A stretch of 64,000 bases of DNA from assembly GCA_905182985.1 (NCBI GenBank), contig CAJJDN010000046.1, forward strand, positions 423,298 to 487,297. Reading direction: 5' to 3'. The position numbers and the translations under genes were made by a program. Positions 1 to 13,200 of this stretch are shown one piece after another (the stretch's first letter is position 1; every line of letters starts with the position of its first letter). Source of the DNA: Paramecium sonneborni (lineage: Eukaryota; Ciliophora; Oligohymenophorea; Peniculida; Parameciidae). The notes below the pieces were generated by a model. It did not search any database. It was not told the origin of the DNA and saw only the letters and a list, made by a program, of their open reading frames with translations.

Positions 1-585
<585 letters not shown>

Positions 586-1455
586 TCATACATATTAATT
601 TTCATTCCTTTTTCTTATTGACAAAATTAAGTAAATTAATATCAAGTATATAGTACCTGAACACCCAAATAAGAAGGAATAATATAATGAATTCAATGAT
701 AATATACCTGTTTATATAGGTTCTCCAGGAAATTAAACTCTATGTAGGTATGGATCATCAACATGTCTAAGGTACATTGATAAGTTTTAAAAATTTGCTA
801 TTTCATCATTATGTAGTTTTTTATAAATCAACCCATCTTCAAAGCACCCTCCTTCAAATTATAATTGATAATCTTAAATTGATATCTTGAAACACATTTC
901 TGCTAAATAGTATATATTCTCCCCCTTCCAAAACCAAGGAGTTATTGGTATGCCTTTTGATTCTTTACATTGCGGCAAATTTTTTATAATTTTCTAAGTT
1001 TATCGTTTTAAGATCTAAAGTTACATACAGTAAACTTTAGGCAACATCAAATTAGGCAACTTATAATCAATATAGCCAAAGAATTCATGAAAATTTGTTT
1101 TAGCGAATAGCTTAGTTTTTTCAATGTTAAGATAAGGATCTTAGTTAATTTGGATAAAGGCAAATTGTTAATTATTGAGTTATCCTATAATAGGTTATCG
1201 TCCAAATTGTGTTTATTATAAACTAAGGGTCCAATCAGTAGATTCCTATATAAAATGGTTACAAATTACTTTTTCAATTATAAATTGCTATTGAATGTCT
1301 TCTTATTAGAAAGGTAGAATGAAAAAGGAACATGAGAATAAAAGTAGGATTAAATCAATAATGCAAATGGCATAAAATAGAATGCAAAAGATCCTATTAG
1401 GAATGAGTTACTGTATTTTTAAACAATCATATCTAACAAGATAAACTTATAACAT
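586..1455 (-). CDS. Two-pass membrane protein of unknown function (289 aa)
   Basis: An uninterrupted frame (TGA-only stops) of 289 residues. Near the N-terminus, after MLQVYLVRYDC, is a strong hydrophobic helix (residues about 22-47, LFYAICIIDLILLLFSCSFF). Near the C-terminus is a second one (about 255-280, IYLILIYLILS) followed by a basic tail RKRNENQYV. Between them lies about 200 residues of mixed polar sequence with several cysteines (C in NLPQC, AEMC, GGC), the layout of a protein with both ends inside and a large lumenal or external domain. I do not recognise the family; TMEM231-like and CDC50-like proteins share the topology, but I see no convincing sequence match. The start at 1455 is the only ATG placing the first helix in the protein. 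It lies just 16 bp after the stop of the upstream NEDD1 gene on the same strand. Confidence 0.75.
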
Positions 1456-1471
1456 AAATTATTAATTTATT

Positions 1472-2991
1472 TCAATACGATTATCTTTTTAATTACTGAT
1501 TCTCTTATTCTAATTAGGAGATCCTCTAAACTAAATTACTTTGTTCTTTCATATATTGATCAAGTAGTTGTTGCATTTCATTTTGTTAGATTTAAAATTA
1601 TCTTATCATGTCAATATGCATTGAACTTACACTATCTTAAACAATCTTTTTTAATTAATATGTTTATTCATTGATCTATTATTGAATGAATTTCTTTTAT
1701 TCATCCGTAAAACTAAATAAGAATAAAAGATATACTCATTTTATCCACCAATAACCCTGCTAACTTCATATTTTCTAGAGATATCTTCTATTTTACTAGT
1801 AGATTAATCAAATTTGGATTACTAACTTGATTAGACTCGAGATTAAACTATTGCCTAAATGAATTTGATTTAATTTACATTGATCATATTACATTTGTTT
1901 TTATTGTTCAATTTTAATCATAGATTCTTTATTACTAAAAGTATTTAAATCTTTGCTACTATCTTTTTTGATTTCTAAGATCAAAGGGGATTTGGTTTGA
2001 TTAATTTTTGTTTATGATTGCACACTCATATTGCTTTCATTCAAAAGTCTTTACGATGGTGGTGGAGGCAATCGAGATTATTATTCAATATTTTAATATT
2101 CCATATAATTGACACTAGAATTATCATGTCCTCTGAATTAAAGTTTAGGTTTTTAAGTCATTCTTATATCATAAACATAAATTTATCCATAAAGAGTACC
2201 AACTGTAACAGAATAATCATCATTTTACATAGCCACAGAATTAAGTGGGTTTTCACAAGCAATAGTATGAGTAACTTTTTTATCAACAATACTATAAAGA
2301 TAACATTTTTAGTCAGTGCCAACACTACAAACTAAAGATTGTGTGAAACTTAATCCAGTTACTTTACTTGTATGTTACTATGAGAAATTGCATAAAAATT
2401 CATTTTCATTTAAATCAAAGATTGTTACAGATCCATCATTGCTACCTGAACATAAAAGATTTTTGCTCATAAATTTAACTGCCTTAAACCCAGGTGTTTT
2501 TGATCCTTTTAAATTGAAAGTCGATACTGCTATCTATGTACTTACATCATGTACTAGAATATCACCTACATTAGAAGCACTAGCAATTAAAGTATCAGAA
2601 GAATTCCAATGCAAAGAGTTAATCTAAGAATAATGTCCTTTAAGTTGACTTTAAATTGTTTTCTTTTTCAAATCCCATACCCGCACAATTGAATCATGAC
2701 CTCCACTTGCTAAATATTGACTATTTGATGTGAATGAAATTGCATTTATTGCTTTTCCATTATGCTCTAAAGGCAATAGTGATTAACCATCAGTAGCTCT
2801 ACTCAAAACTATTACTCCATCATTACCACAACTTGCAATAACACAATCTATTAAATTTTACAAATACAAATACTATTATGATTCCATATACAACAATTAA
2901 TACTCGATTTATGTGGGTTTATTCTTAAAATTGGATCCATTGATTAATCATGTATAAGAATGCTTTTCCCACAAGAAACTAATTAACTCAT
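1472..2991 (-). CDS. NEDD1: NEDD1 orthologue: WD40 gamma-tubulin-recruiting protein (479 aa)
   Basis: NEDD1 targets the gamma-tubulin ring complex to centrosomes or basal bodies. The N-terminal ~300 residues form WD40 blades (ASGGHDSIVRVWDLKKK, GTDQKCYLYSIVDKKV, and QIYVYDIRMTQKPKLQFRGH, which aligns with the conserved YQYDLRM segment of animal NEDD1). After a polar linker, the C-terminal ~80 residues form a helix pair (IDMIRQFQIQQNEMQQLLDQ, then LEQENQQLK) that matches the distinctive C-terminal gamma-tubulin-binding coiled coil of NEDD1 (VEMIKQF, NEMHSLLERY, REENKRL). Three introns are placed at 2848-2873 (26 nt), 1796-1826 (31 nt) and 1713-1735 (23 nt); removing them leaves exactly 480 codons and restores the C-terminal domain. 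Start at 2991 precedes MSQLVSCGKSILIHD. Neighbouring beta-tubulin makes a small microtubule-related cluster, perhaps by chance. Confidence 0.92.
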
Positions 2992-3907
2992 TTTAAATAT
3001 ATAAAATAATTATTATATAATCATTTCATTATTATCCTACCATCTAATCTCAATTAATATTTTTAATTCTATAAAAACAATTTTTTTTAATTCTTTATTA
3101 TCTTTTTTTCATTTTTGCATAACTATTTTCAAATTAACAAAAAATAATGTGGATTTAAATTCAATTACTCAATCTGAAATAAATCAAAGTCGAATTAGAA
3201 ATTGATTTATAATCAAATTATTTTATCAATAAATCCTCTATCAATTTAAGTCGATTATCTTCAATATTACCTAACTTTTATAATAAATTTTAATTAATTA
3301 TCATATCAATATTATTATTAGAACTTTAATATATTCATTTAATCTAAAAAAAGAAATTTTATTTTAGATTAATTATTTGTCTTTAATATTTAAGTTCTTT
3401 TTTATTTAATATCTTTATCGAACATGTTTATTATGATTAGCAATGATTTAATGATTATTTCTATAATTCTTTTTTAATTAACGATAAAAATAACTATTTA
3501 ATTTTGAAATATTTTCTCAAATTATTAAAACTTTTAAGAATATTCAAATTTAAGTAATGTTTCTTTTGATTTTTTCTTTAAAACTATTATAAAATATTAC
3601 TAATTTTCTTATTTGATTTAAAATTCTTAATATTTTTGTTTTTTAAAAACTCTTTAATCTAGTTTTAAGTAAATTTAAATCTTGCTTTTATTAATTTATA
3701 TGAAGATTATATTATTAAAATGAAAGAATTCTAAGAATCTCTTATTTAAAATTAAATTTATCTGTCTAACTTTTTTTGTTCTAAAAAGAATAAATCAATT
3801 CAGAATGATTCTTATAATAATAATAGTAAAATAAGATCTATGAAAGTACTTAAATAAAATGAATTTGAATGTAATAAAAGCAATTTCATATTAATTATTA
3901 TAATAAT
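2992..3907. other. 916-bp intergenic region between divergent genes
   Basis: Very AT-rich sequence (long runs of A and T, many taatt and ttaaa tracts) separating NEDD1 (minus) from the plus-strand gene starting at 3908. It must contain both promoters. Open frames occur only because TGA is rare in such AT-rich sequence; none shows protein-like composition or an intron-consistent structure. I see no gene, repeat or RNA. Confidence 0.5.
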
Positions 3908-4579
3908 ATGCATAGTAGGCAACATCTGTCGATAAAAAACCTAGATGGACTTAAATTAGATTCAACTCAAGTTCGACGCAAGAGTTGTGTTTGTGAATAG
4001 TGTGGGACTACAGCTTTAAAAGAAGATCGTCTACCAAATTAATTATGTGAAATTGCCTACCACAAATAAGAACGATTGGCATAAGTTTTCCTTAGTAAAT
4101 TAGATGGAGCAAGAAAATATATGAGAAATGAGCATAAAAAAAGGAACTTTCGAATTTATGCTAAAAATCCATTGTTTATATTACGTTCTTAGCCAGATCT
4201 GGAAGAAAGCATAAATTTGCCATCATCACCAACAAAGACTCATACACCAGAAAAAGAACGTATAAAGACTGAGCAACCTTAGATTGCTTCTTATAAATCG
4301 TACAAATATGTTCCCTCTTCAAATTGCTTTCTATAAAACATGAAGTAACAGGTTATGCGTTCCAATAAAACAATCAATCGATTACTGAAAGATAGAAAAG
4401 CAGTTTAATCATTTTAGTTTTCCACATCTGATAGACTACCAGTCACAAAATCTCCATAAAAAAATATTAGAAGCTTTACTAAATAATTAAAGCCACTTCC
4501 TAAATAAAAAATACTTTAAACTAAATTTGACTGTATGATTAGACAATTTTTTAACTCATCTAAAGCCAAATAATACTGA
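3908..4579 (+). CDS. Unknown basic protein (223 aa)
   Basis: Intron-free frame of 224 codons from ATG (MHSRQHLSIKNLDGLKLD) to TGA at 4577. The protein is basic and Ser/Gln/Lys-rich. A cysteine pair, CVCEQCG, lies at about residues 28-34, with further scattered cysteines. A proline/threonine-rich stretch (LPSSPTKTHTPEKERIKTEQ) sits near residue 100, and the tail is rich in Lys and Gln. Its GC content and balanced codon use differ clearly from the flanking AT-rich DNA, which argues that it is real. No known domain is recognised; a zinc-binding role for the CxxC is only a possibility. The next gene, a Pumilio protein, starts 42 bp downstream on the same strand. Confidence 0.7.
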
Positions 4580-4621
4580 CGAAATGATTATAATTTTTTT
4601 GTGTTTATTAAACAATATTCC

Positions 4622-6098
4622 ATGCAAGAGACGGAGCAATCAGAAAAAGATATGATAGGTTCCCTTCTTGATGGTAATCAATTTAATTATTCTCGAGATG
4701 ATTAATCAGAATGCTCAGAATTTAGATCATCCATAACTAAATCCCAGTAACATTCATAATCTGTAAACATAAATTTTACTACTTATTCCTTTAGCCTATC
4801 AAAAGTTTCAAGGATCTAAGAGATAGTCCAGTTATATATGAAGATCCAACGTATTAATAGAAATATTCAACTAGTTAATAAGAATTCCCCTCTACCGATC
4901 CTAGCAATTTTTATATTACAGTGTAGCCAACATTCATTTAATAACGATAACACTCCTTGAGTCATGAATTCCACTCATATATACTACCTTAATAACCAAT
5001 TTACTATCCTTGTTAGGATGGCTATTTCTCTTAAAAAAGAACAAAAAAATTACAATTATAAACAGAGAATGACACTACAATTGTACATTTATTATTATTA
5101 AATAAACTTAGTCCCAATAATGTTAAGATCAATATGCTTCCTTAATTATTTAATAATCCTTTATCTAAGGAAATGAATATTAAAGAGAAAAAATTTTTAA
5201 AGGTTTAGTTGATGATTTGTTTTTACTATCAAAACACAAATTTGGAAATTATGTAATACAAAAAATAATTGAAAATTGTAATCAAAATACTAGAACACTT
5301 ATTTTTGATTAATTGAATTCTCATATATTGGAGATGTCTTATGACAAATTTGGTTGTAGAGTTGTCTAAAAATTATTAGAATTTATTCTCAAATAACAAA
5401 AAGTTTAACTAATTACTTAAATCAAACCTTATGCATTAAAATTAATATTTGACCAATGTGGAAATCATGTCATCTAAAAAATAATAGATTTAGTTACTGA
5501 TGCTGAATTTATAATAGATTTAGTGACTATTAATGTAGATAAAGTTATATCTCATCCTTATGGATGTAGAATAGCCTAAAAATGTTTAGAAATGTTTACC
5601 AATGATAAATTATAGGAACTTTATATTTCATTAATTCCACTATGTGAAAGATTATCTTTTTGTTAATATGGAAATTACATTGTACAACACATGATAAATT
5701 CAGGACCTCCTAAAGGATTAGAAGTTATTGGCAAATTTATTAAATAAAGAATTATTGAAGTTAGTTAAGATAAATATGCTAGGTAATAATTAATTTAAAT
5801 AAAGTAATGTAGCTCAAAGGTATATTACTTTAGCTTCAGAGGAAGATATTGCAAGTATATGTAAAATTCTCATGAATTAAACTCTCCCTCCTCTATTACT
5901 AATTTTAATTAATAATTCCTTTGGAAATTATGTTATGTAAAATTTCTATCTGAAATGTAATGATAAATAAAAAGAATAAATTTAAATTCAAGTCTCTCAA
6001 TATGAAGAACATTAATTCACCTAATATGGTATTTCATTATAATCATTTAATTAGGTCGACATTTTTTATAATATTTAGCCAGATTTCATGCTTGTTGA
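4622..6098 (+). CDS. Pumilio/PUF-family RNA-binding protein (455 aa)
   Basis: Cytoplasmic regulator predicted to bind mRNA 3'UTRs. After ~125 low-complexity residues come eight PUF repeats. The base-reading helices are, in order: DQYASLIIQ (R1), KFGNYVIQK (R2), KFGCRVVQK (R3), QCGNHVIQK (R4), PYGCRIAQK (R5), QYGNYIVQH (R6), KYASNVAQR (R7), SFGNYVMQN (R8), then the C-terminal cap YGRHFLQYLARFHAC. Order and residues parallel human PUM1 except R7, where the usual SNxxE is SNxxQ (see findings). Four introns at 4763-4794, 5083-5111, 5783-5804 and 6029-6054 (32, 29, 22, 26 nt) are needed and leave 456 codons. The last one restores the family's YGxHxL ending, so the true stop is the TGA at 6096 and not a later one. 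It converges on the BTB gene with about 70 bp between stops. Confidence 0.93.
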
Positions 6099-6168
6099 TT
6101 GTTTATTTTTATTTTATATATAAAATAGATATATATATAGATTTATTAACTAAAAACAAAGAAACTTT

Positions 6169-9100
6169 TCAAAAAATCTTACATTTTGGTGATTATTGTG
6201 GTTATTATTCAATTTATTTTTTTGGTGTACAATTATAAACTTAAAAATACTATTGATATTGTTATTTATCAATTTTCTTTTGTTTCTCCATAACTTCTTT
6301 TTTAATCTCTTTGGTATTAATTTTTAACGTTTAATTATCACTATATATTAACCATTTCAACCATTCTTTTTTAAAATCTGATTGATTCATAATTGTATCG
6401 ATCTTAGCATAGGTCTTTCTAGGTTTCTAATTGTGTTATTTCCCATCTAAATAATGGGATAATAATAAATTCAAAATGCTTTGAAATAGTTTATTCTTTC
6501 TAACTGATTAACAATCTTTAGATAAAGTAAATATTTCTCCAATTGGTACATAAAAATATCTAATTGGATGTATTATAAGATCAAGATTTTATTCTTAATC
6601 AGACTTTTCTAAATTATAAAGTAATCCTAATATTTGTTTTTCTTCTCCTATTCTCAACATATCTGATTTTAATAAGGAATAAAGTGTAAAATACGGAAGT
6701 TAACAGAACTTTTCATTAAAATTATATCCGCACCAATGCATGAGTGCAGAATGAAGTGGATCTTCTTAGATAAAGACCTTCAACCATAATTAAGAATTAA
6801 TAGTTTAAATATCCTCAAAACCTACAGTGTGAAACTAATTTGTTGGATATGTATGATACATAACTCTCTCATTACTCTACTCTTATTTGTTAACTATTTC
6901 TATTTTAATTAAAACACTAATAAAGTTTAATTTCGTATATTATGGTAAGCATTCATCCATTAAAGTATCTTCAAGATTCATATATTTTAAATTATTTTTT
7001 ATTGACCCTCTTTCTTGCAAATAAATTGAAATAATATTTTTATCATTAACATCAATGATTAATCTCCAGGCAAGACTTTATGAGGCAAAACATTCGGATA
7101 TCACAATAGAATTACAAGCTACATTACTAATTTTCATTTCATAAACTAACTTATTTATTTTACAAGCATTTGAGTTTGATTTATAAAATGAATATTCATC
7201 AAATAATGATTCAGAATAATTAAATTCTTAATCTGTATAGATAGAACTTCTTCTCTTTTTTGTTTCTTACAGCTTTTGAGGATATACAATAATTTAATTA
7301 TTTAAGAGAGGCATGTTTTATTCGAATTAATAATGAGTAAAATCTTTATATTTAAATCCACTATTAGGTAAATGATCCAAAGATAATTATTTAAGTAAAT
7401 CTATTTATTAACATTATTTTTTTTCTGTGATCAACCACAATAAATTATCAAGTCCTTCAAAATTAGTCTACATTAGAGGTTGTTAAACGAGAAAATATAT
7501 TTCTTCTGATGTCATTAAATCAAATATTTTTTTATATTTAGTTTACATCTATTAATCCTTAATTATTGAATCATCCTTTCTATCTCTGATTTGATCTATT
7601 ATAGTTTTACAATTTAAAGAAAAATATGTAACTGTATAAACATAAACAAATTTAAAAATGTAAGAAAGTTGAGAATTCTAATTTCTGAAACCTATAATAT
7701 ACCAATCCAAAACAAATTCATTGATCATCATAGGTATTACAACTCTACTTATCAACTATTCAACTAATTAATATAATTCTAATTTCTCTGCTAACTTATA
7801 AAATTTGATAGATTAATGAATTCCAATTTCATTCCATTCAGAATCTGTAAGTTTACCCAAGTATATGTATTTGTACACTAAATCAAACAACTATATATTC
7901 TCAACCTATAAACTTAGTTCGAATTATTTAGTTTCTAATAATTCCTTAAAGTAGTTGGATACCTAAATTAAAACTGATTTATGAGATTTATATTAATGAT
8001 CATTGACTAAGAGAATAATATCTGAAAATTTATCATTTCTATATAATGCATTAAAGTTATGATCTTTGTGATCTAAAATAATTAAATGCATTTACATCTT
8101 ATAGATTAACTCAGTAAACCCTATTCAATCTCTTTCATTTTTTTTTGTGCTCTATTTGATCTCAAATCAACAAAATCACAAGGATGTATTGAATTGATTT
8201 TTAGTTTGCATTTGAATGGAATTTCATTATCTTTTATCTATGCCCCTTCCTTCTATAATATTTTTTAGGTATTTGACATCTAAAATTCAGATTTCTTTTA
8301 TTATTTAATCGATTATCTTATAGAATAACGATACGATGTTTTATTTTAAGGTTCAGGATTCGATGTTCTTTTCTTAATTACAATAGAATCATCTTATTTT
8401 TAAGGACTAAAAGACCACTTTTTAAGAGGAGATTCCTGTTGAGGTTCTTCAAAATAAAATTACTCTTCTGGCTATTATATTTATAAATTATTTGGATATT
8501 ATTACAATTATTAATGATATAACATCATTTAGTATTGAAGCTATTATTATTAATATAATTATTATTGATATTATTATTATAATATTTATTACTATTATTA
8601 ATCATAAAATAATTATTATTATTATTATTATTATTATTAATATTGTTATTAATATTATTATTATTAATATTATTAATACTATTATTAGAATTGTTATTAT
8701 TATTATTATTATTATAAATTTTCATTCTAATGAAATAGTTATTATGGTTATTGTTGTTGCTAATTAAAAAATTAATTTTGTTGTTATTATTATGAGAATA
8801 ATTCTTATGATTCATAATTACGATTCGAGTGCTATTAAGAATTACCAAAATATAGAGACTCTACATTATAAGGTTAAAATATTTGTTGACTTTGCTACAA
8901 ATTGTTTTAGGGCTTTTCAACTTCACGACAGAGATCTTAGTATATATTTTATAACTATTTTTAATCCAACATGTTGCTAAGATGTTCATTAATTGCAGAA
9001 TCCTAAGTATTAACAGTCTAATGCCTAATTTCTGATATTGTAGACTATTCTTTATGAGTTAAGGGTGCATAAGGATTATGGCTCTTTTCTAACATTTATG

Positions 9101-10193
9101 ATTCTGAACTAATCAAGCCATCAATTAAACAAGAGAGTTTAGGGACATTTAAATATTTAGATTCTAAATTTTTGGTATATAAGTCTAAATCGTCAGGTTT
9201 TGCACTTGATTATTCATATTAATTTTCTTCAATACGAAATAATTACAAATTTTTAGATTATGTTTAAGGTACTTTTGGATGATGTTCTTATTCAAATCCA
9301 GTGAACTTTTAACCTTTTATTTATTCAATTTTATTTTGTAGATTTGATTTAATAGGCTAAAGTGGATCCCTGTTAGAGAGCAATTACAATTATTTAAGGA
9401 TAGGATGAGATGGTGATTGAAATGATTTCTATTCTTTTAGTTAATACTCTCCAATTTATTATTCACAAAAAAATTAAATAATTGGAGTATTTCCAAATTT
9501 ATGAGAAATCAAAGGTAAAATTTAAGTACTTGCATTATCAATAAACAAGTCAAACAGCCAAACATTTTGATTATCAATAGTGATTTATTTTTATTTAGTG
9601 TCAGCATCCTATAATTCATAATATTGATCTCCATCAACAAATTGAATTCCAGTTAATTGAGTATGATAATTTAGCCATCCTTAAATGTGAATGCCAGTAT
9701 TTTTTTGAGTAATTGAGTCAATAATTACATATTTAGATTGAAATACGATTAATAATAAATAGAAATTTGTGTTTTCATAAAGATGAATATAACAATGTGT
9801 TAAATGCTACTAATAAATGATAGGATTGTTTAATTGTTTATTGAACATTAATTTAAATTTTTATTTGGTAGAATCTGAGAGACGACTACATTAAATAAAT
9901 TAAAGATTTACTTGCGATATCCACTAATAAGCTTAGAATAATCATTGGTCTTTTATTTCATGATGTGATCAGATAGAAATTGTACATCTGTACCAAATTG
10001 ATTAATAACTGATAAGATATCATTTGGATTGATACATGGTGATTACTAGTGATTAGAATAATAATTTTACTTGCATTTCACTGTTCTAAGAGATGGATTC
10101 AAATAATTAGGTGAGACTAGTATCAAAATAAAGAGGATTTCCTCTTACACAATTCAAATCCTTAAGCAATTCAACTGCGAATTAATTTAACAT
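6169..10193 (-). CDS. BTB-domain protein with long Gln-rich region (1316 aa)
   Basis: BTB domains dimerise and often recruit substrates to CUL3 ubiquitin ligases. The N-terminal ~220 residues (MLNQFAVELLKDLNC...) are unrecognised. About residues 440-600 are Gln-rich, coded largely by TAA triplets. The BTB fold starts near residue 695: NDKFSDIILLVNDHQYKSH, then SVLIQVSNYFKELL, IQLFDLVYKYIYLGKL and FYKLAEKLELYQL, the expected sequence of a BTB core. The C-terminal ~480 residues contain AWRLIIDVNDKNIISIYLQ and, later, FHTVGFEDIQ, LWLKVFIQED, weakly reminiscent of a MATH/TRAF-like fold. Introns: 10046-10070 (25 nt), 9886-9911 (26 nt) and 8073-8095 (23 nt); the last joins the Gln-rich part to the BTB domain in one frame, so this is one gene. 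Spliced length is 1317 codons. Stop 6169 is a TGA. Confidence 0.85.
8526..8790. repeat. ATT/AAT (TAA) trinucleotide microsatellite inside the BTB gene
   Basis: Dense imperfect ATT repeats on the plus strand, including nine perfect ATT units around 8613-8639. On the coding (minus) strand, in the frame joined to both flanking domains, they read as TAA, that is glutamine in this code, interspersed with CAA, TAG and a few Leu/Tyr/Phe codons. Other frames would read as poly-Asn or poly-Ile, but only the TAA frame is continuous with the conserved BTB domain. Confidence 0.9.
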
Positions 10194-10250
10194 ATATATA
10201 AAAATGTTCAAATTTTATATTGAATAATTTTGATTATGTATAAATTTTTT

Positions 10251-13200
10251 TCAAATATTACTTATTTTATAATTGCAATTATAATTGGAAGTGATTCTTT
10301 ATTTGAAATCATCCGAGGTAGAAACAGTGACTTCATCTCTTACAGCAAATGTTTGATCTTTAGATAATTAATTGCTTTTAACTTTATTAGATAGATCATC
10401 AACACTTATTCCCATAGTTTAAGTGATCATTCCTTATCCATAAACTTAAAGTGAGAGTTTCCCTGAAGTGAAAACTTTATCATAGAATGCAAATAAATCC
10501 TACTTAGTAACCATGCCAATATATTAAGCAGCAATTTCTTTTTCTTCAAATGCTAAATCATTATTTTTAATATGTGACCAAGTATTTCTAGCTTTGTCTT
10601 TTAGATTTTTCTCAATTTCTTTTAACCCAGAAATCTAAATTAAATTAGATAATAATTTACAGTGGTAGTTTTAAGATCTTCAAATTATTAATCAGTCATT
10701 TCTTTTAATTCTCTTCCATAATTAATCAAGAATTCTTCAATATGTTAATTTACAATATAAGGTGGTTTGGCTGTTCCCTAAACTAAGATTTAAGCACTAT
10801 CTAAACAACCAACTGGTTTAAATTTAACACTTACAACATATCCTAATTAAAGTTATGTACGTAAATAAGCATATGCTGCATTATGAAGAATCTTATATAA
10901 TAAATTCATCATAGCTAATTATTTTTAATCTCTATATCCAATTTAATAATAATTAAGAGTTACACCATTTGTATCTAATTAATTAGTACTCTTGGACACT
11001 AAAGAGTAAACAATAGATTTACGACTCAGATCTGATATTTAAGTAATATGATTTTATATTCTAATATGAGAAGTAGATTCGTCAAATATCTTTGGAATTT
11101 AATTTTATAATGATTAAACTTCATCTCTTAAAATATTTCCTGTAAAATATGTTGTAAATCTAAAATTCTCTAACATTTCTTTTTAAAATTGAGCCAATTC
11201 TATTTTAGTAATAGAATTGATTTCATCTATCATTTAAGATGGGTTCGGTTAACCTTATATGATGGTTGGTAAAATAATTGATGTGGCTTAAATGAATAAT
11301 TTTTATTCAAATGAATTACTTAATTCAGTAATTTAACTTAATTTAACCCTATTCAATAGATCATCATCACTAATTTCTTTTTTTATTTCTCTTAATACAT
11401 TTTTATAGAAATATTCAAATTTATCACTCCATCCATACATTTCAAGTGACAATCCCTTCATTGATGAATCAAAAGATAATTCATAACCAGCTTCAAATGA
11501 CTATTAAAGTGATTTATATAGATTATCAGACACATAACTATTGAATACTGTTAACAAGGCTACTTTCTTCAAAGATTTCATATCAATAGCAGTCTCAAAA
11601 TTCATTCCTGCATAAACAGTTGGACTATATGATCTATCTAATCTCCACCAAGTTTTACCTTCAATATCTTTTTTAATTAATTATGGGAAATGATTGTATT
11701 ATTCATACTCAAATTCATGTTCTTAACATTCTTTTTTAGATGTAAAATAGAAAGGCATTTTATGAGTATTTTCAATAAATATATTTTATCTATTTTTTCT
11801 ATCATAAATTGTATCTGAATCGACAGATTAAATATATGAAATATGTTATTGATCACAAAGTGACTTAAAAGCTAGATTAACTGGAACATAATGATTAATG
11901 GAAGGCAAACTTAAAGGAATATTATCAAGCATCATAAAATCTAAACTATCTCTTTCTAATTATTTTACATCATATTAAATATGATATAGATCATTAGTGA
12001 ATTATAATTCACTTTAAGTGATGAAATTAATGTCACTAGTTCCTACATTTTATTACAATAATAAAGTAGAAGGTTACTAGAATGCCAAGAATGAAGCTTT
12101 TAATTCTTCGCTTTCAATTTCCTCCTTTGCTAATTTATATCCATCATCTCCAATCATTATAAGCATGTTATTAGGATTCATTAGATCAGCTAAATAATTA
12201 TATATGCATTATGGATCATATTTAAAATAACTAGTTTCTGCATTAAGAACATATTTTGGTGGAAATGTATTTAGATTATGTGACAATTTAAATATATCTA
12301 TATCTTTTTCCAAATATTTAAATTAAACATCTGACATTGCTTTCTTTGTCTTATAAGTCTCCTCTAAGAAATCAGTGGGATTCTATTCTTCATCATAAAA
12401 TTTATGTATTTATTCCTCAAAATATGAAATTATTGCTTATCCAATTTATAGAGCATAATCCTTTTATTATCCAATCAAAGTTTCACTTAATTCTACTTCA
12501 ATCAAATAAAATTAGAAACAACCATTATTACCTAAGAATGGTTATGCATCCATATCAACTATCAGATTCTTACTTACTAAATAATTATACAATCCTCCAT
12601 CATGTCTTGATCTTACTATTGAATTAATAAATTAAATAGGTTTAGTTTCAAAATATTTAGTACTGTCTTCCAATTAATAAAAGTATATTAATGTAGTCGC
12701 TCTTGTATTAATGTGATATTTCACTAATTTTGCAACATCTTTAATGGGCATTCCAAAATGTGCTAATGATGGTTTCTCAATATTCAAATTAGGAATCTTT
12801 AAAAATTCACTTGATTCTATAAATTCTTTCATCATTTCTATTGGCTATGAACTCTTGATTACCAAAGCCATTTAATTTGATGAATAATATTATTCATGAA
12901 ATTTCTTCAAAGCCTCAACTACATGAGGTTTAAGTAATGATTATAAATTTCCAATAGTAAATCTACTCATTGGATGTTATGGATCTGACATTAAACTCAT
13001 TAAATGTAATATTTTCCATCCGTCTCCTGCTACATTTATTTCATATTCTGAATTAACTGCATTTGCTTCTTTCTATACCATTTCTTATGATAAAAGTGGA
13101 TCAATAAAAAAATGAGCAAATACATTCAATGCTTCACTTGTTCTACTTGTATCTATAGTAAAATAATAATTAGTTCTAGTTCCTTCTGTATATGCATTTG

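Noticed and set aside
1440..1480. Fusion of NEDD1 and the membrane protein through an intron containing the NEDD1 stop
   Set aside because: The plausible GT...AG pair (33 nt) leads to a downstream TGA in the resulting frame, whereas NEDD1 ends naturally at its coiled coil.
6099..6192. C-terminal extension of the Pumilio protein to a TGA at 6190
   Set aside because: Arises only if the 26-nt intron at 6029-6054 is ignored; splicing it restores the family's YGxHxL ending and stops at 6096.
8492..8848. Poly-Ile (plus) and poly-Asn (minus) frames across the trinucleotide repeat
   Set aside because: These are alternative frames of the microsatellite. Only the frame reading TAA as Gln is continuous with the BTB domain and with the upstream exons.
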